The notes beneath the pieces are model-generated. The model had not been told where the DNA came from. It was given only the letters and a program-made list of their open reading frames with translations, and searched no databases. Positions 58,261 through 64,000 of a DNA stretch of 64,000 nucleotides are shown piece after piece. The stretch comes from Angiostrongylus vasorum. Taxonomy: Eukaryota > Nematoda > Chromadorea > Rhabditida > Metastrongylidae. Position 1 is the first letter of the stretch; each line of letters opens with the position of its first letter. Position numbers and translations under genes: made by a program. Location of the stretch: the NCBI GenBank assembly GCA_018806985.1, contig JADANN010000098.1, positions 496,001-560,000 on the forward strand. Reading direction: 5' to 3'.

Positions 58261-59184
58261 TTGTGACCAGGAAGACTAAACATGTCTCAGAAACTACCAA
58301 GCTTATAGGAGAAGAAAAAGAATCAATTTTCGAATCCTGGAACGAGCTTGTCATAAATACAATTGGAGGAAACTCGAAAAGGTAACACTTCCCTACGCTT
58401 ACCAATTTTGACGAGATGTCTTGCCTAATACGTCTCGCGGCTTTGAATTCACTAACTTGAATCAGATGGTCTCTTTGTGCACCATGATTTAGGACAGTAC
58501 ATTGTCGATGAAGAGAGGTCAACATTTTTGCACTTTAGTGACGAGGGCACAAGAACCTTATGAGAGTAATTGAGTCTTTGTTTATCTGATAAAGATTAGA
58601 ACCAAAAGTAGTACTCTTACAAGCGGTTCATCTTTGCACTGCGCTACACTCCACCCTTTAAATTATTACTTCTTTAACCCAACAACATTCATTCGAAGAA
58701 CACTAAGAACTGTGCTTAGATTTATCTAAAACATTGTTTATTTTTTAGTCAGAAGGTGAAAGTAAAATGTGAAATAACTGTCGCAAACACGACGCTGAAC
58801 TGGTTAGTAACATGTGGTTATTACAGGACGTCAGATGGATGACTGGTATTATATGCTGTTCACAACATGCTGATGAAAAAAAAACGTTAATGATAGCCAT
58901 TGTAAACCAAGAGAATTATAGTGGACATAAATATACGGTGCCGACTTGTTTATCAGCAGAAGCAAACCATTCTGTATTAAGCTCACATAATCTAAGAAGA
59001 GCCAGGTAGAACTTCTTCTTCTTTCCGGATCGTTTAGTTTATACGAGGTTGCTACAGACACCTTAGTTTAGTTAATGTTCCAAGGCCTCTGCCTTCTTTA
59101 AAGTAGCGATGATTCGAGGAAATTGTCCACAGCCGTTCATTCTCGAGATGTGAGTCTTTATGGTAGTACCGAGTAAAAATCCAT
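58261..59184. other. No feature recognised
   Basis: Short open frames only. Confidence 0.4.
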
Positions 59185-59500
59185 TAAAGTGGAATCCTCA
59201 AATGAAGAAATGCCATTCGGCAGCGCCAGTAGAAGTTATTGGTACAGTCCACCAGGAAGTAAGGCTTTGGTTCGATTCCTCCCAGCGCGCTCTTCCACTG
59301 CGCGTTGGAATGCCTTAGCTTGGAACTATCCTCCCTATCTACGTGGATCTCCAAAGTTGCAAGGAAAATCGACTCAATAAGCACTCCACGACATTCGTAA
59401 TAAGACGAAACAAGCAGCAGCAATAACATGCGAAATGTTCGAAGAGTTTGGTGGACGATGAATGCGAAGAAAACGAATCGAATGCAAGAAGTACTGTATC
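59185..59500 (+). repeat. Family B2 SINE
   Basis: B box TTTGGTTCGATTCCTCC and the 3' signature AACGAATCGAATGCAAGAAG; the A box is degraded. Confidence 0.5.
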
Positions 59501-59689
59501 TGTTCTCCATAGAGAACTCCGAAAAAAAATACAGGGAAACAAGTAACTTTAGGTCGTGTTTTTGATGCAAGAAGGTACAGCCGTTGAATGCGCTCTCATC
59601 ATCAATGTTTCATTACGGGATACCCAAATATTTATCTTTGACGTGATCATCGTGCAGTGTTTGGTAAAAGTTACGTGATGAAGACGAGA

Positions 59690-60300
59690 AATGGAGTTGC
59701 AGGAGACAACCAGCAGCCAGAAAACAGCAGCAGTGCTAGGAGACGAGCTCCTGCCACTGACAGCGACCGTTTGAATACGATAATTTGAGCAGATATTTTC
59801 ACAACAGCTCGGGAACTTTCGAAGGAACTAAAAAAGTGTGGATATAGCGGCACTTTTGGAGCTTGGAGCTCTTCAACTGAATTCGAAAGTTCATGAAGAA
59901 AAACGCAACAACTGGATACTACATTGGAGGAAAAAAAGCGATCATATAGGTGACACATGTTCTGCACATCTGTTTCTCAGTAATATTATGACATAATGGA
60001 TTTTGACTGAGACCGGATTCTGTGCGACAACGAACGACGTACTGCCAACGTTGTACAAGACGAAGTGCTCGAACACTTTCCAGATTTAGTTCACTTCGAA
60101 AAAAAGTTGTTGTCAACTATTAGGTCTTCATGGAGCGAAATGATCAGCAATGACTTCATCGGCCATGGCAAAAACATGGAGCAAGGGTTCGTTCTAGGAA
60201 ATCGACGAAGCGTTCCAAGGATGAAATCATCTGCAATCGGTGTTGGTCAACCAAAAGCGACCACTTTATCGCACGACAACATCCAATCATAAAATTTGGA
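59690..60300 (+). pseudogene. Mariner-like transposase relic
   Basis: The + strand has TTARELSKELKK, then ILCDNERRTANVVQDEV, EHFPDLVHFEKKLLSTI, and further on LSHDNIQS, in the order of mariner blocks W-ILYDN, KHFPK-LHQKK and LHDNARPH. Stops and frame changes; no terminal repeats found. Confidence 0.5.
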
Positions 60301-62360
60301 CATTGGACTTCATGACACTTTCACTCACTCCGATTAACTACGCACTGGAAAAACCTGAAACAAACAGCCGCTGATGAAAATTCACTCCCGAGACTAAAAA
60401 GTTTCAGAGCTCTAGAATTGCCATATAGGAGTAATGAACTTGTAACTTGTTGCAAGATCGGTGTAGTTTTTGGAGGATTTCGATCTGATTAACGTTTTTC
60501 TACGAGCGCCTTCAAACGTAGGCAAATTAGAAGCTGTACTGCCACGACTCCATCAACAGCAACAAGCGAAGACACAAACAGAGTACCTTCATCAACTTCC
60601 GCGCCAGTTCACATCCGAAATGCAGTTCCGACGGCGTACCTCAAAGGCACTGATTAATGCCGATGATTTCGTTCTCTAATCTTTGGTGAAAAGCATATAC
60701 CTTAATGCTTTAAGGTAACAATTGCTATGTAGGCCAGTGTATCCTATGTATAGTGTACCCTATGTAGGTTTAAAGAATGATATTCGAATGCTGTATTTCC
60801 CAACGATCGAAGATTCGGAGAGAAGTAATAGATCCAATTCATCGAACAATGTTGAAGCATCTGACTAAGCGCGTCTCCTTACCTCAGTCTCAATTGCTCG
60901 TCTATAGTTACAAAAAAAAAGGCTAAAAATTAATGCAAATGCTGGCTTGAAGTCTGAGATAACGAAGAAATTCAGTCAGGTGACGCTGATTTTGCTGACG
61001 CTCCTCAATGAAGATGATTCAAACGCAGTCGTTCGTTTACCACAGTCAATTCACATATTGATGTTAACGACTTACATATTTAAACCCACCTATGCATCTA
61101 TACCGACTTTTTATTAACTAAATTCAGTCTCTGTCTTCCTATTCTCCCAGGTTCCATGCTATTTTTTCCTTTGCACTCCTAACCGAAAGGAAATCAAACT
61201 ACGAAGTCATGAACGCTGAATTGTTTACTACTTCACTTCTCACGCTTGACGACTTTCCGACCTGGAACTTGATTTTACAAAGAACAAAGAAAACACGAGT
61301 CACAAGCCGCTTGATTTCTGCCTCAAGACACCTGCCCCTTAATTTTCAGAGATCAATCACTTTTTATGAAGTCTGACCAATCGATATAAGCATATCTCAT
61401 TTTATATATAACCTTATTGATGACTGAATTTGGGAGGATGGGACGTCTGAAGCCGTTGAAACTTCGATAATACAACCAATGAAGTGTAGCTGAAGTATGT
61501 CAAAGCAAATGTCCCTGACAGTAGAATGTCGTAGTGGTCAGCTCATTGGGTTAAAAGGGATTCCTGGCCCAGCTATGCGTTGTCCGTATCTCATAGCTTG
61601 TAACCGCTCCTAATAGGAAACGTCTGCCATCATATGTACCCGCCTTGGTATCGATTCTCATTAACGAATGACCGCCCAGTCGCGGTATTTTTACAACGAC
61701 ACTCCAAGTGACTCCGATCTTCTCTCACAAATGTGCTCATTATGACTTTTTGAAATCCTATAAGGACCCTTTATCCTTAGTTCAATTGATGTTTGTTGAC
61801 AATGAACCGCCACTCATAAACATACATCCAAGGGAAAATAAGGACTATGAAACACCAACCAAAACGTGATCGGACAACTGTTCCTTAACAACAATTTAGG
61901 CGTTCATGTTCTGAAAACCCATTTGAAAATGTCGAGCCGTGTGCAGAAAATGAACAATAGGCTTGGCGCTTTAGATAGATGTCAGGCGGCTAATCATTGA
62001 ATTAGTGCAGCGATGAGTTGCCCCGCCCCCTCTCCCTCCTTCACAACGCAATCGATAACGCGATAACTCGTCCGCGTTGTGGCGTCTTTGACAACCTGTG
62101 TTTTTCTTCGTCTGCTCAGTGAGAACAAAGTTTCCGCTCGATCAACAACTGTTCGTAAATTATAACACAGTCTTAGTTCCTGCCCTCAGCATGTGCTCCG
62201 TTTGATCACTGCAGATCCCCGGGCGATTTTCAAATGGGAGAGACCTTTGCTGATGGTGTCGCGCGTTGGTTTTTTTGGTGAATCTATTTTTTCAGACCAT
62301 GTGGGTTTTTTCATAGGCGTCGTTTTCTACACCGAGAACAATATAACTATAAGAAATGAG
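60301..62360. other. No feature recognised
   Basis: A tRNA-like A box near 61530 lacks a convincing B box. No supported gene. Confidence 0.35.
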
Positions 62361-62874
62361 TCAGATGTCTGTCCATCTCAGTTTCGTTTGCAGGACGTGT
62401 TCAAAGTATTTTCGGCTGCTGGAGTTGTACAAAAGACTTTTTACTAAGTATGCGATATTATATAGAGTATTATTCTGCCCACTTGGGCTTTTCAACTCTT
62501 GGACTTCATACTCTTCTAGTTCCGTTAAGGAATTCCAGTATAACACATCCGACGTTCCAGTGAATAAACAACTTGACAACTTGCTTTTCTATTCTATTCC
62601 TAAGCAGCCATCTGTTGCTTTGTTACTAAACAGTGCACGTGGACGTCTATATAATTTATCCTCATTCGAGAAAATTCTAGATATGTCTGGTTTTTTCTCC
62701 ATCCGTTTAAAAAATTTCTCCCTTATTTCCTTGGTGAGATGGTTGTTGAGCATTCTTTCTTCATCTGTCACAGAAATTCGTATTATGGTCTTCAACTTTT
62801 TGCTACCTTGTAGAATTCAGCCATTACTAGAAGAAAAAAATAGCTTAGCCACAGAAATAATAGGGTTACAGTAG
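62361..62874. CDS. Candidate coding region, strand unclear
   Basis: A 172-codon frame is open on + (62356-62874), while on - two frames (62589-62795 and 62361-62579) read as charged, helix-like protein, the first preceded by a TGTGACAG acceptor. The + frame is rich in Ser/Leu/Phe, as the antisense of coding DNA often is, so a - strand two-exon reading is slightly preferred. No family recognised. Confidence 0.2.
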
Positions 62875-64000
62875 GCTTAGTTTTCATAGCATGAGAAGTC
62901 TTATTGGAGCTTCTGCGATACTCCACCATGCTGTGAACGGATAACGGAGACAATTTCCAGCAATACATGTATTTTTCACCTTAACACCTGAGTCTGCAGC
63001 TTAATCATCAACTGACTCAAGGAGACCCTGGTAGAATCTCCATTTGTCTCTGTCGCGCGTGGGAGCTGCCAAACTGGCTTCACTAGATCAAAGAGCACGA
63101 ACATCCTCGAACTTTTCGCAAGAAGCGTTTATTTTTAGAATCCAGGTTATTCCTAGCTCATCTTCCTGTTGGAAACGTTCAACTCTTTCGTTGCATTAGA
63201 AATCCTTATAAATTCGGCTGTTGACTCTGTCACGATGATTTCTCGAAGTACAAAACATTTTGTAATAGGAACAGGTGCTATTGCACTTTCTAGTCAGATT
63301 CTTTTCAAGTGTGAATTGTATGACTCAGATTATCAGTTTAAGTTGCAACGTAGTGAACTAATCAGCTCCTTGCGCACTTAATTGAGGCCACCACCAACCG
63401 ACCTGTTTTCCAGATAGAGAGAGGGAGAGAGAAGGCATTTAGAAAGATGGAGAGAGAGAGAGAAAGAGAGAGAAAAAGAAAAGGGCAGGTGAGAAAAGAG
63501 TGAGAAGTAGAAACGGAGTAGTAGAAAAAATGAGGTAGCGTTGATTAAGCTGTTGGTTAGGTTGGAACGATACAACGCACAAAATTAACATCTCGTTCCG
63601 ATTCGGGAAATCAGCAAAAATTTTATCTCATCTTTCAAAAACAGGGAATCCCTTTCCCCTTATTCGATGTTTTCGTCTTCCTGAAAATTCTTTTCAGTTT
63701 CCTTTCTTCGATCGTTCCTTCATTTTATTGTTTATTGTAGGAACGCAGATAGTTTTGAAAGTTATAGCAGCGGAAGGAATTCCTTCGAAATTTCGTGGAT
63801 ATAAACAGTTGGACGTCCAGGACGGCAGATGTTGATGATGTGCTTATCGATCCTCTATTGTTTGGGCACATCGTAAAATAATGCCTCTTCATGAAGCCGT
63901 AAGCCAACGGCTTCAATCGGACAGCCTGTCTCCACTCATCCTCGTCGCATCCATTGTTTTCCTTACAATCTGTTCTTCATTATTCTGTCTCCTATTTTTG
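62875..64000. other. No gene recognised
   Basis: Contains the GA tract; a 70-codon frame at 63169-63381 has no support. Confidence 0.35.
63414..63486. repeat. GA-rich low-complexity tract
   Basis: Interrupted GAGA and GAAA runs on +. Confidence 0.85.

Noticed and set aside
1..64000. CRISPR arrays, bacterial-type operons, riboswitches, phage genes
   Set aside because: No regularly spaced repeats or prokaryotic signals; the window is eukaryotic throughout.

Overview
This looks like nuclear DNA of a clade V (strongylid, hookworm-like) nematode. The evidence is split genes with short consensus introns (TTTCAG acceptors), a two-gene operon of V-ATPase proteolipid subunits with a trans-splicing layout, and gene content matching one small part of C. 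elegans chromosome III. From memory, vha-1, vha-2 and sqv-3 all map to cosmid R10E11 there. The species cannot be named from the sequence alone. Most listed open frames are read-through of repeats; few are host genes.

Host genes, left to right: (1) a + strand gene (7149-15135), product unknown, C-terminal half a charged coiled coil, with two multi-kilobase introns full of mobile elements. (2) A - strand gene (17120 to about 24063) for a synergin-gamma-like protein with an EH domain and a conserved C-terminal Cys/His module, rebuilt here from about ten exons including a likely 16-nt microexon. (3) A - strand operon of vha-1 (28526-29029) and vha-2 (27246-28271), the V-ATPase c subunits, with a poly(A) signal, two UACUUU (Ur-like) motifs and a trans-splice acceptor in the 255-bp gap. 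(4) Divergent from vha-1, sqv-3 (30281-32460, + strand), six exons for a 288-residue galactosyltransferase of proteoglycan linker synthesis, with one GC-AG intron. No further gene is secure from 32.5 kb to the end.

The rest is a dense layer of retroelements. Penelope-like elements (PLEs) are the most notable: one fairly complete, inactivated copy at 54.3-57.6 kb (- strand; RT and GIY-YIG regions) lies between direct repeats, each carrying an intact type I hammerhead ribozyme core, 2910 bp apart. Related fold-back fragments at 2.5, 11.4-12.7, 14.2, 20.5-21.4, 30.0 and 40.3-40.9 kb carry hammerhead cores or remnants facing away from each other. Three short retroposon families are repeated throughout: family A (about 370-395 bp, 10-15 bp target duplications, 3' end shared with an RTE-like LINE fragment), family B (tRNA-headed SINE, about 280 bp, with variant B2) and family C (tRNA-headed element, often as head-to-head inverted pairs). 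RTE-like LINE fragments lie at 33.8-36.5, 44.4-45.4 and 50.0-51.8 kb, and two degenerate mariner transposases at 22.5 and 59.7 kb.

All coordinates for spliced genes come from reading splice sites and codon phase by eye; no alignment or transcript data was available.
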